The translations under genes were made by a program, and so were the position numbers. Positions 1 through 9,335 of a stretch of 38,191 bases of DNA are shown piece after piece (within the stretch, counting starts at the first letter, position 1; every line of letters starts with the position of its first letter). Source of the DNA: Lachnospiraceae bacterium. Its GTDB lineage: Bacteria; Bacillota; Clostridia; Lachnospirales; Lachnospiraceae. The DNA is taken from the NCBI GenBank assembly GCA_017456585.1, contig JAFTJD010000043.1:1-38191 (forward strand). The letters run 5' to 3'. Under the pieces are notes generated by a model. That model saw nothing but the letters and a program-made list of their open reading frames with translations, was not told the origin of the DNA and did not search any database.

Positions 1-1
1 A

Positions 2-202
2 CACGGCTTCGTAGTGCTTTCAGATACAGCAGAGTTTGCCTACAAGTGTTCAGATTTCTATCATCCGAATGATGAGGGCGGACTTAAGTGGGATGATCCG
101 GATATCGGTATCATCTGGCCTATCCCGGCTGATATGGAGCTCCTTCTTTCTGATAAAGATAAGAAGTGGAGCGGTATTGAGGAATATAAGAAAAACATGT
201 AA
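2..202 (+). CDS. rfbC: dTDP-4-dehydrorhamnose 3,5-epimerase, C-terminal part
   Basis: Only the last 66 codons are inside the window; the reading frame is open from base 2 and ends at TAA 200-202. The visible residues HGFVVLSDTAEFAYKCSDFY and the later WDDPDIGIIWP are characteristic of the RmlC/RfbC cupin family, which epimerises C3 and C5 of dTDP-4-keto-6-deoxyglucose on the way to dTDP-L-rhamnose in the cytoplasm. It lies 49 bases upstream of the ABC-transporter ATPase start, so it probably belongs to the same surface-polysaccharide locus and supplies its rhamnose. The rest of the rhamnose pathway would be expected to the left of the window. A related 3,5-epimerase acting on another nucleotide sugar cannot be excluded from this fragment. 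Confidence 0.88.
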   Translation, partial: HGFVVLSDTAEFAYKCSDFYHPNDEGGLKWDDPDIGIIWPIPADMELLLSDKDKKWSGIEEYKKNM

Positions 203-251
203 AGATAGTATGGCACGACAGTATTGGTGCCATTCGTAAGAGGTTATGACA

Positions 252-1544
252 ATGAGCGATACAGTGGTTCGTTTTGAAGATGTTACAAAAATATATAAGC
301 TATATGACAGCCCAAAGGATAGATTTAAGGAGACTTTTTCGTTAAGAAATAAGAGATACTCCAAGGATTTCTATGCTCTTGATAAGATGAGCTTTGCGCT
401 GGAAAGAGGCGAGACCATTGGTATTGTCGGTAAGAATGGTAGTGGTAAATCCACACTCCTTAAGATTCTTACGGGTGTGCTCAGCCAGACTTCCGGTAAA
501 GTAGAGGTTAATGGCAAGATATCGGCGCTTCTTGAACTCGGTGCGGGCTTTAATATGGAGTTTACCGGTATCGAGAATATATATCTTAACGGTACAATTC
601 TTGACATCCCGAAGGAAGAGATGGATAAACGACTTGAATCCATAATATCATTTGCGGATATCGGCGGTTTTATCAATCAGCCGGTTAAGACATATTCAAG
701 CGGTATGTTTGTGCGACTTGCATTTGCAGTAGCGATACATGTTGACCCTGAGATACTTATAGTGGATGAGGCACTTGCAGTCGGCGATACCAGATTTCAA
801 ATGAAATGTATGGACAAATTTATTGAGTTCATGAACGCCGGCAAAACCGTAATCATTGTAAGCCATGACCTTAATATGATTAAGCGTTTCTGTAAGAGAG
901 CTATATGGATTAATGATGGTAAGATGGTTATGGATGGAGAGACAGACCCTGTAACCGATAAATATAATGATTTTCTTAAGAGCGGACTTCCGTTTGAGGA
1001 ATATATGTCGATGATTAGCCTTGATGGTGAGGCATCTGATAAGGCGTCGACGGGGGATGGGCCTAATGCGACGGATGGCGAAGGAAATACAGCAGGGACA
1101 TCCAAAGAAGAGGCTGCAGCGAATGCCAATGGTGTTATTGCAGAGGTGAAAGATGTAAGACTTCTTAATGAACAGGGGGAAGAGATAAATGAGATTCCTT
1201 TTGGACAGGATGTGACGGTAGTCGTTGACTATGACGTCCATGAGGAGAATGTTAATGAACCGGTGCTTGGAATAGCGATAAGAAGCATTGACCATAATTA
1301 TATATGTGGGCTTAATACTCTTTTAGATAGTAAAAAGATACCATGGAAAAAAGGAAGCAATACCTATAAGCTGACTTATGAACGATTTAACCTCACAGGA
1401 GGTAACTATTACTTCGATGTGGCATTATTTGATAAGACGGCTACAGTTAATTTTGATTATCGCTCTCAGGCTAAGAAATTCTTCGTTAAGATGGATTACG
1501 TGGCAGAGGGTATAACAGTACTTCACCATAAGTGGAGCATGTAA
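252..1544 (+). CDS. Polysaccharide ABC transporter ATP-binding protein, Wzt/TagH-like, with C-terminal glycan-recognition-type domain
   Basis: This 430-residue protein is the cytoplasmic ATPase of a two-component polysaccharide exporter. Walker A GKNGSGKS lies at about residues 60-67, the ABC signature YSSGM at 148-152 and Walker B ILIVDE at 168-173. A low-complexity Asp/Ala/Thr/Gly-rich linker at about 255-290 leads to a C-terminal beta-rich domain of about 140 residues that resembles the Wzt C-terminal domain, which in other systems binds the modified non-reducing end of the glycan. AAGAGG at 238-243 is only two bases from an ATG at 246 but eight from ATG 252, so I prefer 252; the upstream start would add two residues. 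The matching permease is at 2915, separated by a methyltransferase gene. Confidence 0.9.
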   Translation: MSDTVVRFEDVTKIYKLYDSPKDRFKETFSLRNKRYSKDFYALDKMSFALERGETIGIVGKNGSGKSTLLKILTGVLSQTSGKVEVNGKISALLELGAGFNMEFTGIENIYLNGTILDIPKEEMDKRLESIISFADIGGFINQPVKTYSSGMFVRLAFAVAIHVDPEILIVDEALAVGDTRFQMKCMDKFIEFMNAGKTVIIVSHDLNMIKRFCKRAIWINDGKMVMDGETDPVTDKYNDFLKSGLPFEEYMSMISLDGEASDKASTGDGPNATDGEGNTAGTSKEEAAANANGVIAEVKDVRLLNEQGEEINEIPFGQDVTVVVDYDVHEENVNEPVLGIAIRSIDHNYICGLNTLLDSKKIPWKKGSNTYKLTYERFNLTGGNYYFDVALFDKTATVNFDYRSQAKKFFVKMDYVAEGITVLHHKWSM

Positions 1545-1560
1545 GAGGAAGGTGACTAAG

Positions 1561-2904
1561 ATGATAGAACATTCAAAATATGATTTTGATTTGGATATGA
1601 TTAACACGAACTCATTATCTCTTATTATTAATCAGATAAAGAGAGGCTCCACTGTGTTGGAATTTGGTCCGGCTAACGGACGTATGACTAAGTATCTTAA
1701 GGAGGCACTTGATTGCAAGGTCTATCTTGTGGAGATTGATGAAGAAGCAGCTAAGGAAGCCGCTCAGTACGGAGAGGACTTAGTTATTGATGATATCGAA
1801 ACATATAGCTGGTATGATAAATATGAAAATATCCGCTTTGATTATATTACATTTGCAGATGTTCTTGAGCATCTCAGAAATCCGGAAGAGGTACTTATAA
1901 GAGCGAAGCAGTTACTTAAGCAGGATGGTTCGATACTGTTTTCGGTGCCTAACCTTGCGCATAATTCAGTACTTATTTCGCTTCTTAATCATGAATTTGA
2001 ATACAATAAAACAGGACTTCTTGATAATACGCATATACATTTTTTTACCAAGAACAGTCTTGAGAATGCAATGAACCGTACAGGTCTTACGGTTGCTAAG
2101 AGATTTGCGACTTATGCACCGACAGGAGCTACAGAGATTCCGGTACATAACGAGGACGTTCCGGGAATAGATCCTGTTTTCTGGAAGACAAGAAGATATG
2201 GTGAGATATATCAGTATGTATATGAAGTTAAGAAGGGACCGGAGTTTATTGGCGAGACAGAGAACTATATAACCGGCGGTCTGCCACATTATTATTCTCA
2301 GCTTTATATGGACAGAGGTAAAGGCTTTGATGAGAGTGACAGTATAACAACTACGATGGGAAATGTTGATAAAACTGCTGTTATAACGATGGAAGCCATT
2401 ATCGGAGAGGATGTTTCCAAACTTCGATTTGACCCGATTAATGCACCATGCTTTATGGAAATAATATCTTTTACGGATTTAAGTGAAGGTGAGGATAAAC
2501 CTCTTAGAGTAGCGGCGACTAATGCTACTTACAGTCATGGTAACCGGTACATGTTCATGACTAATGACCCGGCTATAGAGCTTATGCCGGTGTCGGGGAA
2601 GAAATTCCATTCTGTAAAGCTTGTATATAAGATGATTTCCCTTAGTGATACACTTATTAATGAGATGGGAGATATCTGGAATGAAGCTATGCTCTTACAG
2701 CAGAATGTTACAGCCAAGGAGGCCATGCTTGATGCTAGAAATGCACAGCTTGAAAGTGCCGTTGCACAGAAGGATGCAGAGCTTAATGCACTCAGAAATG
2801 AATGTGCTGTTTTAAAACAGACAGTTAATGAGGCACTTAATTCTACCAGTTGGAAGATAACCAAGCCTCTTCGTAAGATAGGCGATATCCTAAGAGGAAG
2901 GTAA
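1561..2904 (+). CDS. SAM-dependent methyltransferase with C-terminal coiled coil (possible chain terminator or ruler)
   Basis: The 447-residue protein has a class I methyltransferase domain at about 28-190: motif I is VLEFGPANG (32-40), an acidic strand end LVEIDEE follows, and FADVLEHL is typical of the Methyltransf_11/23 group. A middle domain of unassigned fold (about 220-360) is followed by a heptad-rich helix at about 370-425 and a basic tail, STSWKITKPLRKIGDILRGR, of the type seen at the end of many surface-glycan enzymes. AGAGGAAGG at 1544-1552 sits eight bases before ATG 1561; a GTG at 1552 overlaps that site and is less likely. Its place between exporter ATPase and permease genes suggests that it methylates the exported glycan. 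Substrate and cap chemistry are inferred, not shown. Confidence 0.8.
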   Translation: MIEHSKYDFDLDMINTNSLSLIINQIKRGSTVLEFGPANGRMTKYLKEALDCKVYLVEIDEEAAKEAAQYGEDLVIDDIETYSWYDKYENIRFDYITFADVLEHLRNPEEVLIRAKQLLKQDGSILFSVPNLAHNSVLISLLNHEFEYNKTGLLDNTHIHFFTKNSLENAMNRTGLTVAKRFATYAPTGATEIPVHNEDVPGIDPVFWKTRRYGEIYQYVYEVKKGPEFIGETENYITGGLPHYYSQLYMDRGKGFDESDSITTTMGNVDKTAVITMEAIIGEDVSKLRFDPINAPCFMEIISFTDLSEGEDKPLRVAATNATYSHGNRYMFMTNDPAIELMPVSGKKFHSVKLVYKMISLSDTLINEMGDIWNEAMLLQQNVTAKEAMLDARNAQLESAVAQKDAELNALRNECAVLKQTVNEALNSTSWKITKPLRKIGDILRGR

Positions 2905-2914
2905 ATGATTCACT

Positions 2915-3736
2915 ATGTCAAAAATACGAAAATGTTTTCAATGGTTTGTTGACCTTTATTCAAACCGAAGACTTATATTTAATCTTGCAAATAAAGATTT
3001 TAAGATGCGATATGCTGCGTCTTATCTCGGGGCAATATGGGCATTCATTCAGCCTGTGGTGACGATATTCATTTATATTCTTGTATTTCAATGGGGATTA
3101 AAGTCGGCACCGGCAAGCGGTAATGTGCCATATGCACTCTGGCTTGTTGCGGGTATGGTTCCGTGGTTGTTTTTCTTTGAATCACTTACCAACGCTACCA
3201 ACAGCCTTTTGGAATTCTCGTACCTTGTTAAGAAGGTTGTTTTTAAGATAAGCGTACTTCCGATAGTGAAGATACTTACGGCACTTTATGTGCATGCGTT
3301 TTTTATCGTAGTTGCCATTGTGGTATATATTTTGTTCGGATATCCGCTGACATTTGCACTTGTGCAGGTTATATATTATACTATTGCAGCTACGGCATTG
3401 GTACTTGGCTTATCGTACATTACATCAGCATTGGTGATTTTTTTCAGAGACCTGGGACAGATTATCAATATTATACTTCAGTTTCTCATGTGGCTTACAC
3501 CGATACTTTGGGAGCTTGAAGCATTTACTAATATACCAACGAGCGCACACTGGATATTTAAACTTAACCCGATATATTACATTGTAAGCGGTTACAGAGA
3601 TGCGTTCATATACGGAACATGGTTCTGGGAGAAGCCGACATGGACACTCTGTTTCTGGGGTGTTGTAGCGGTGATAGGACTTATCGGAATATTTACATTC
3701 AAGAAGCTTGAAAAGCATTTTGCAGATGTGCTTTAA
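2915..3736 (+). CDS. Polysaccharide ABC transporter permease, Wzm/TagG-like
   Basis: The 273-residue integral membrane protein has the ABC2-type polysaccharide exporter pattern. The amphipathic N-terminus contains NKDFKMRYAASYLGAIW, the conserved entry motif of Wzm/TagG proteins, and is followed by six hydrophobic segments with the PVVTIFIYILVF and WLTPILWELEAF regions typical of the family. It should pair with the ATPase at 252-1544 to move an undecaprenyl-linked glycan across the cytoplasmic membrane. The start is ATG 2915, thirteen bases after AGAGGAAGG (2893-2901); an ATG at 2905 gives only a short out-of-frame peptide. It follows the methyltransferase by ten bases, which supports one operon. 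Confidence 0.9.
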   Translation: MSKIRKCFQWFVDLYSNRRLIFNLANKDFKMRYAASYLGAIWAFIQPVVTIFIYILVFQWGLKSAPASGNVPYALWLVAGMVPWLFFFESLTNATNSLLEFSYLVKKVVFKISVLPIVKILTALYVHAFFIVVAIVVYILFGYPLTFALVQVIYYTIAATALVLGLSYITSALVIFFRDLGQIINIILQFLMWLTPILWELEAFTNIPTSAHWIFKLNPIYYIVSGYRDAFIYGTWFWEKPTWTLCFWGVVAVIGLIGIFTFKKLEKHFADVL

Positions 3737-3787
3737 GATACACGCAACAACCGGTGCATCTATGTTGTATAAGAAAGGATAAAGAAG

Positions 3788-5611
3788 ATGGGCAAGAAAA
3801 AGAAGGACAGCCTTGGTTTTTTGCTGAAGAAAGCGAGAATAGAATTTCACAATAACGGAATAAAAGGAGTCCTTTACAAAACAAAGAACAAATTAACACA
3901 TAAAAGCGTGTCAAAGGAATATGTGAAGCATCATGTACTCACTGCAGAGGAGAGAGCAAAGCAGGAAAGTGCGAAGTTTGACAGAAATATCAAGTTCAGT
4001 ATACTCGTTCCGCTTTGGAACACACCGATAAAGTATCTTGAAGAGATGATAGACTCGGTAATCGCACAGACCTATGCGAATTGGGAGCTCTGCCTTGCAG
4101 ACGGAAGTGACGATGCACATAAGGCAGTTGGTGCGCGTTGTCTTAAATACCGTGAACAGGATAGCAGAATAGTATATAAGAAGCTTGACGAGAATAAAGG
4201 AATAGCGGGCAATACCAATGAATGTTATTCCATGGCAACAGGAGAATTTATTGCTCTTTTTGACCATGATGATGTACTTCATCCGGCGGCTTTATACGAG
4301 ATGATGGTTAAAATATGTGAAGAAGACGCGGATTTTGTGTATACGGATGAAGCAACATTTGAGGGAGAAGATATTACAGATATCATAACCTTCCATTTTA
4401 AGCCGGATTATGCGGTGGACAATCTTCGCGCTAATAATTATATTTGTCATTTTTCTGCATTCTCAGCTAAGCTCATGGAAGGAACAGAGCTTTTTAGAAA
4501 AGAATATGACGGTAGTCAGGATCATGATATGATTCTGCGACTTACTGATAATGCTAAGAAGGTATGTCATGTGCCGAAGCTGTTATACTTCTGGAGATCA
4601 CATCCGGGTTCAGTAGCTTCTGACATAAATGCCAAAACCTATGCTATCGATTCGGGAAAAAGAGCTGTAAGAGACAGTCTTCTTAAGCATGGAATTAAGG
4701 CAGAGGTGGAAAGCTCAAAGGCATTTCCTACCATTTACAGACTTAAGTATGAGCTTACGGACAGACCAAAGATATCCATTCTTATACCGAATAAGGACCA
4801 TGTTAAGGACCTTACAAGATGTATCGATTCCATAAGAGAGATATCTACCTATGACAATTATGAGATTATAGTTATAGAGAATAACAGTACAGAAGATATT
4901 ACCTTCCGATACTATGAATATATTGAAAGTCTGGATAATGTGAAAGTAGTTCGTTATCAAGGAACGTTTAATTATGCGGCAATCAATAATTTTGGCGCAA
5001 AATATGCTGATGGTGAATATCTGCTTCTTTTAAATAACGACACTAAGGTCATCACACCTGAGTGGATGGAAGAGATGCTTATGTATGCACAACGCGAGGA
5101 TGTTGGGGTAGTTGGTGCCAAGCTTTATTATGAGGATGATACAATCCAGCATGCAGGCATCGTTATCGGACTTGGAGCACACAGGGCAGCAGGGCATACC
5201 CATTATGGCTGTACTAAGGATAATTTGGGTTACATGGGCAAGCTTTTCTACGCGCAGAATGTCAGCGCGGTTACGGGAGCGTGCTTGCTTACTTCGAAGT
5301 CGTTATATGATGAGCTTGGAGGACTTGACGAGATTTTCACAGTTGCGTTTAATGATGTTGATTATTGTCTCAGAGTACGTGAGAAGGGCAAGCTTATCGT
5401 GTTTACACCATATGCTGAGCTGTATCATTACGAGTCCAAATCAAGAGGCTTTGAGGATACCAAGGAGAAAAAAGAAAGATTTGAAAACGAGGTTAAGCTT
5501 TTTAGGGATAGACATTCCGAGATTCTTAAGAAGGGAGACCCATATTATAATCCGAACTTTACATTGAATCGTGCAGATTATAGTCTTAGAGGTGAAGATG
5601 AAAAAGTTTAA
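3788..5611 (+). CDS. Two-domain family 2 glycosyltransferase
   Basis: The 607-residue cytoplasmic protein has a basic N-terminal stretch (about 1-65) and two successive GT-A (GT2) domains. The first starts near residue 69 (FSILVPLWNTP) and has DHDD at 159-162 as the metal and nucleotide-sugar site. The second starts near 325 (PKISILIPNKDHV) and has the LLLNNDTKV acidic motif; VTGACLLTSKSLYDELGGLDE marks its acceptor-side helix. Tandem GT2 proteins of this size often make two successive linkages in rhamnan-type surface glycans. A ribosome site AAAGGATAA lies eight bases before ATG 3788. The next gene overlaps its end by 14 bases, so the two are probably translationally coupled. Donor sugars are unknown. 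Confidence 0.88.
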   Translation: MGKKKKDSLGFLLKKARIEFHNNGIKGVLYKTKNKLTHKSVSKEYVKHHVLTAEERAKQESAKFDRNIKFSILVPLWNTPIKYLEEMIDSVIAQTYANWELCLADGSDDAHKAVGARCLKYREQDSRIVYKKLDENKGIAGNTNECYSMATGEFIALFDHDDVLHPAALYEMMVKICEEDADFVYTDEATFEGEDITDIITFHFKPDYAVDNLRANNYICHFSAFSAKLMEGTELFRKEYDGSQDHDMILRLTDNAKKVCHVPKLLYFWRSHPGSVASDINAKTYAIDSGKRAVRDSLLKHGIKAEVESSKAFPTIYRLKYELTDRPKISILIPNKDHVKDLTRCIDSIREISTYDNYEIIVIENNSTEDITFRYYEYIESLDNVKVVRYQGTFNYAAINNFGAKYADGEYLLLLNNDTKVITPEWMEEMLMYAQREDVGVVGAKLYYEDDTIQHAGIVIGLGAHRAAGHTHYGCTKDNLGYMGKLFYAQNVSAVTGACLLTSKSLYDELGGLDEIFTVAFNDVDYCLRVREKGKLIVFTPYAELYHYESKSRGFEDTKEKKERFENEVKLFRDRHSEILKKGDPYYNPNFTLNRADYSLRGEDEKV

Positions 5612-7439
5612 TTTTAAATTAGCCAAAGGTGTTTTGGCGGGAAGGCAATTGCTTCGTGATATTGCAGAACCGCCTTTGAAAAAAATAGATTACTTTATGT
5701 TCCTGGCAGCTGCCATTGTTTGCTTCTTCGTGTTTCAGAACAGCGATATCATTCATACGGCAGCATCATCTGTAGGCTATCTTAACGGACACATTTTTGA
5801 TTTTTATGATTATAATGCGACACTTGGGATTAACGACAGTTATATGCCTAGCACATATATAGTGTTTGCTATATGGAATTTGCCGCTTTATATATTTGGA
5901 CTTCTTGATGTGCCGAGGACAGATGATATTACCTTTGGAATTCTTATGTGGAATAAGCTGCTTCCTTCCATATTATACATGGTAAGCGGATGGCTTATGT
6001 ATAAGATTGCAGAAGAAATAGGCCTTGGTAAACAGAAATCCAAGCTCTGTGCATATGCATTTCTGACTGCTCCTATAGGTTTTTTTAGCCAGTTCATATT
6101 TGGACAATATGATATTTTTACAGTGTTCTTTGTATTGTTAGGTCTGTATTTCTGGCTTAAGGACAGGGATGTGCTGTTTGTATTGTTCTTTGCAATATCA
6201 TTTACGTTTAAATATTTTGCATTGCTTATATTCTTACCGCTTCTGTTAATTAAACACAAGCATATAGGTAAGGTTATAGGTGCTCTCGTCTTGTCACTGG
6301 TTCCGATTCTTATCGAGGGATTAATATATATCGGTAACCATACATTTGTTGAGTATGTGTTGGGATTTTCTGCGACAGGATACGTAGATGATGCGGGAAT
6401 ACTTACGGGTATGAGCAGCATCAGTGTAGTTATAATGTTCTGTTGTATTATTGCGGCATGCGCATATTTTAAGAATGTTACACTTAAGGAAGAGAGAATC
6501 AAGTGGGCGCTGTATTTCATTACACTTATGATGCTTGGAATCTTCGGATTCTGTAAATGGCATCCGCAGTGGCTTCTTTTGATGGTTCCGTTCCTTGTAC
6601 TCGGTGCATTTATTCATAGCGATACTAAGATTTTTATGGCACTTGATTTGCTTATGATGTTTTTCTTCGTAGTTATCGTTGTAAATAAATTCCAGAATGC
6701 CGCAGATGAGATACTTTTTGATAAGGGTATACTCGGTAATCTGATAGCGAGATATGGTGAGTGTGAGACCACCATTGCCAATATAATTCCGTTTAAAGAT
6801 GCAGATTTTGCTCTATCATTCTATGTGGCGCTTCTGTTGGTTATGGCAGTGTTTAAACACCCGTCGTTCGGACTTGGTAACTTTAAGTCTTGCCTGCAAA
6901 AGGGAACTATGGGAATCATAAGAACAAGATTTATCGGAGGACTTGCGATTTTTCTTATACCGGCATTCCTGTATTTACTGGCAGTCGTATTTCCGCCATA
7001 TGTTACCTTCTGTGCAGATGAGAAGTATACCGATATAAGCGGTATGATAGACAGGGAAGTAACACAGGTGTTTATCGCTAAGAGAGGCGAGCTTGAAAGA
7101 ATAGAATTCGTTGTAGGAACTTATGAAAGAGAAAATGATGTTACATTAAATGTGACCGTAAGGGACGCAACTACGAGAGAGGTTGTTTTTGCTAAAGACA
7201 TCGAGATGCTTGATTGTGAAGACGGAGCATGGTTGTCTGTTGATACGGAAAATGCCAAGCTGGTAGTCGGCAATACCTATAGGATAGACATATCCTGCTA
7301 TGATGCGGATGATGAGAATTGTGTTACACTTTACAGGACAGAGGATATCGGTGAATATGATCACGGATATGCGATAATCGGAGGAGACAGAATGGATTAT
7401 CACCTTTGTGTAAAGATTGTTGAAAATAATCTAAAATAA
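5598..7439 (+). CDS. Multi-pass membrane glycosyltransferase-like protein (GT-C type), first of a tandem pair
   Basis: The 613-residue protein has about ten to twelve hydrophobic segments and a final periplasm-side-type beta-rich domain of about 130 residues after the last membrane span (AIFLIPAFLYLLAVVF). The conserved stretches GYLNGHIFDFYDYNA, DSYMPSTYIVFAIWNLP and CKWHPQWLLL are shared almost exactly with the next gene. The topology and the polar first loop fit GT-C lipid-phosphate-sugar transferases, although no catalytic residue can be named with certainty. I choose ATG 5598 because AGAGGTGA lies just upstream; this overlaps the preceding gene by 14 bases. It may add side-chain sugars to the glycan outside the membrane. 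A flippase-like or ligase role is possible. Confidence 0.72.
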   Translation: MKKFNFKLAKGVLAGRQLLRDIAEPPLKKIDYFMFLAAAIVCFFVFQNSDIIHTAASSVGYLNGHIFDFYDYNATLGINDSYMPSTYIVFAIWNLPLYIFGLLDVPRTDDITFGILMWNKLLPSILYMVSGWLMYKIAEEIGLGKQKSKLCAYAFLTAPIGFFSQFIFGQYDIFTVFFVLLGLYFWLKDRDVLFVLFFAISFTFKYFALLIFLPLLLIKHKHIGKVIGALVLSLVPILIEGLIYIGNHTFVEYVLGFSATGYVDDAGILTGMSSISVVIMFCCIIAACAYFKNVTLKEERIKWALYFITLMMLGIFGFCKWHPQWLLLMVPFLVLGAFIHSDTKIFMALDLLMMFFFVVIVVNKFQNAADEILFDKGILGNLIARYGECETTIANIIPFKDADFALSFYVALLLVMAVFKHPSFGLGNFKSCLQKGTMGIIRTRFIGGLAIFLIPAFLYLLAVVFPPYVTFCADEKYTDISGMIDREVTQVFIAKRGELERIEFVVGTYERENDVTLNVTVRDATTREVVFAKDIEMLDCEDGAWLSVDTENAKLVVGNTYRIDISCYDADDENCVTLYRTEDIGEYDHGYAIIGGDRMDYHLCVKIVENNLK

Positions 7440-7463
7440 GCCGTGAAGTGTGGATAGGAGTAT

Positions 7464-9266
7464 ATGATGAAAAAGTTTAAAGGGTTCGCTGCGGTAGAAA
7501 AACCGCTAACCATATTTGATTATGTTGTTTTTGCGATAATAGGAATAATGTGTTTCCTAACATTCCAACAGGGAGATATAATGCATACGGCAGGTTCGTC
7601 GTATGCATATCTGCAGGGACACATTCTTGATTATTATGACTGGGCAGCGTACGAATATAATATGTGGGACAGCTATATGCCTAATGCATATATCATGTTC
7701 GCTATCTGGAATATACCTATGAAGCTTTTGGGAATTGTAACGCATCCTGAAAGATACGCTACATTCTGGGTAATTATGTGGTATAAGTTACTTCCGGTGT
7801 CATTATACATCGCTTCCGGAATTGTTATTTACAAGATTGCTTCAGTTATGGGTATGGGAAGTAAGAAATCCAAGCTTTGTGCATACGCATTTCTTACAGC
7901 ACCGATTGGCTTCTTTAGCCAGTTCATGTTTGGACAGTATGATATTTTTACAATATTCTTCATGCTTCTTGGTTTATACCATTATTATAAGAAGAATAAT
8001 AAACTTTTCGTATTGTTTTTCGCCATATCGATACCGTTTAAGCTGTGGTCAATTCTTTTCTTTATACCGTTATTGTTACTTAGAGAGAAGAATATCTGGA
8101 AAATAATTCGCGATATAGTGTTGGTTGCAATACCGTATGCTATTGAGTTTGTATTATATTATGGTAATGAAGTATTTAGAGAATATGTGCTTGGCTTCGG
8201 AGCTACGAGTTATGTATATACGGCAGGTCTTGATGTCGGTATGGGTACCGTAAGCTATGTTGTGCTTTTATGGGGCTTTATATGTGCATATGCATATTTT
8301 AAAAAGCCGGAGGATGATGTTGACACGGTTAAATGGTCATTATATCTTTCCTGTCTTGTAATTGTAGCACTTTTCGGACTCAGCCAGTGGCATCCGCAGT
8401 GGTTATTACTTGCAATGCCGTTCTTTGTACTTAGTGCATTTATCCACAGGGACATGAAGATATTCATGGTGCTTGATATACTGATGATGCTGTTCTTCTC
8501 CATTTATACGGTTAACATGTGGCCAAATCATGTTGATCAGGAACTCTTTTCATGGGGAATTTTCGGTGATTATATATATAAGTACATTGGCACCAAGCTT
8601 ATGATGAAGGATCTGTATGTAATCTCTGATATGGGATTGGTATATACATTATTTACCGCACTTTTGGTAGTGTCAGCATTGTTTAAGCATCCGAAATACT
8701 GCGTAAGTGATTTTAAGAATAATGTAGATAATTGCATGGGATGGATTAGAACCAGATTCCTTGCTGGTGTAGGTATATTTATTATCCCTGCGGTGATATG
8801 CTTTATAGTTGCAGCTTTTCCGCCATATGTAACATACAATACGGACGATGCATATGGAGTTATGCCTCCGCTTATTAACACACAGATGGCGCAGGTATTC
8901 GTGCCACAGAGCGGTGAACTTGATAAGCTTGAATTTAAGGTTGCAACTTATATGAGAGAAAATGATGTTGACATAGAGGTAAATATCGTAAATGTTGCCG
9001 GCAACAATATCATCTGCTCACAAAGACTTAATGCTGTTGATTTTGAGGATAACGGATGGGTTGCATTATCTCTTGAGGGAATTAAAGTTAACCCGGACGA
9101 AGAATATAGAATAGACATAACCTGCTATGAGGGCACACCGGATAACTGTATAAGCTTATACAGAACTGAAGACCTTGAGGACGAAGACAATGGTTATGCA
9201 ATTATAAACGGAAACAAAGAAGATTATCATCTTTGCGTAAGAATATATGAAGCAGAGCGTGATTAG
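7464..9266 (+). CDS. Multi-pass membrane glycosyltransferase-like protein (GT-C type), second of a tandem pair
   Basis: The 600-residue paralogue of the preceding gene has the same layout: a short cytoplasmic N-terminus, many membrane spans and an extracytoplasmic beta-rich tail beginning after FIVAAFPPYVTYNTDDAY. The shared motifs GSSYAYLQGHILDYYDW, DSYMPNAYIMFAIWN, KSKLCAYAFLTAPIGFFSQF and SQWHPQWLLLAMPF show a recent tandem duplication followed by divergence. AGGAG at 7455-7459 precedes ATG 7464 by four bases and ATG 7467 by seven, so either Met may be used. The two copies may add different sugars, or the same sugar at different positions. As with its twin, the enzymatic assignment rests on topology and context. 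Confidence 0.72.
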   Translation: MMKKFKGFAAVEKPLTIFDYVVFAIIGIMCFLTFQQGDIMHTAGSSYAYLQGHILDYYDWAAYEYNMWDSYMPNAYIMFAIWNIPMKLLGIVTHPERYATFWVIMWYKLLPVSLYIASGIVIYKIASVMGMGSKKSKLCAYAFLTAPIGFFSQFMFGQYDIFTIFFMLLGLYHYYKKNNKLFVLFFAISIPFKLWSILFFIPLLLLREKNIWKIIRDIVLVAIPYAIEFVLYYGNEVFREYVLGFGATSYVYTAGLDVGMGTVSYVVLLWGFICAYAYFKKPEDDVDTVKWSLYLSCLVIVALFGLSQWHPQWLLLAMPFFVLSAFIHRDMKIFMVLDILMMLFFSIYTVNMWPNHVDQELFSWGIFGDYIYKYIGTKLMMKDLYVISDMGLVYTLFTALLVVSALFKHPKYCVSDFKNNVDNCMGWIRTRFLAGVGIFIIPAVICFIVAAFPPYVTYNTDDAYGVMPPLINTQMAQVFVPQSGELDKLEFKVATYMRENDVDIEVNIVNVAGNNIICSQRLNAVDFEDNGWVALSLEGIKVNPDEEYRIDITCYEGTPDNCISLYRTEDLEDEDNGYAIINGNKEDYHLCVRIYEAERD

Positions 9267-9335
9267 AAAGCATAACAGAAAGCGAAGATAATTAATTTGC
9301 AGGGCTGACCGGAATGTTGAAAGGAGATGCCGAGG

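Noticed and set aside
5888-6520. Minus-strand frame of 210 codons inside the first GT-C-like gene
   Set aside because: It lies opposite a well-supported membrane protein gene, has no ribosome site and its product is low in recognisable motifs.
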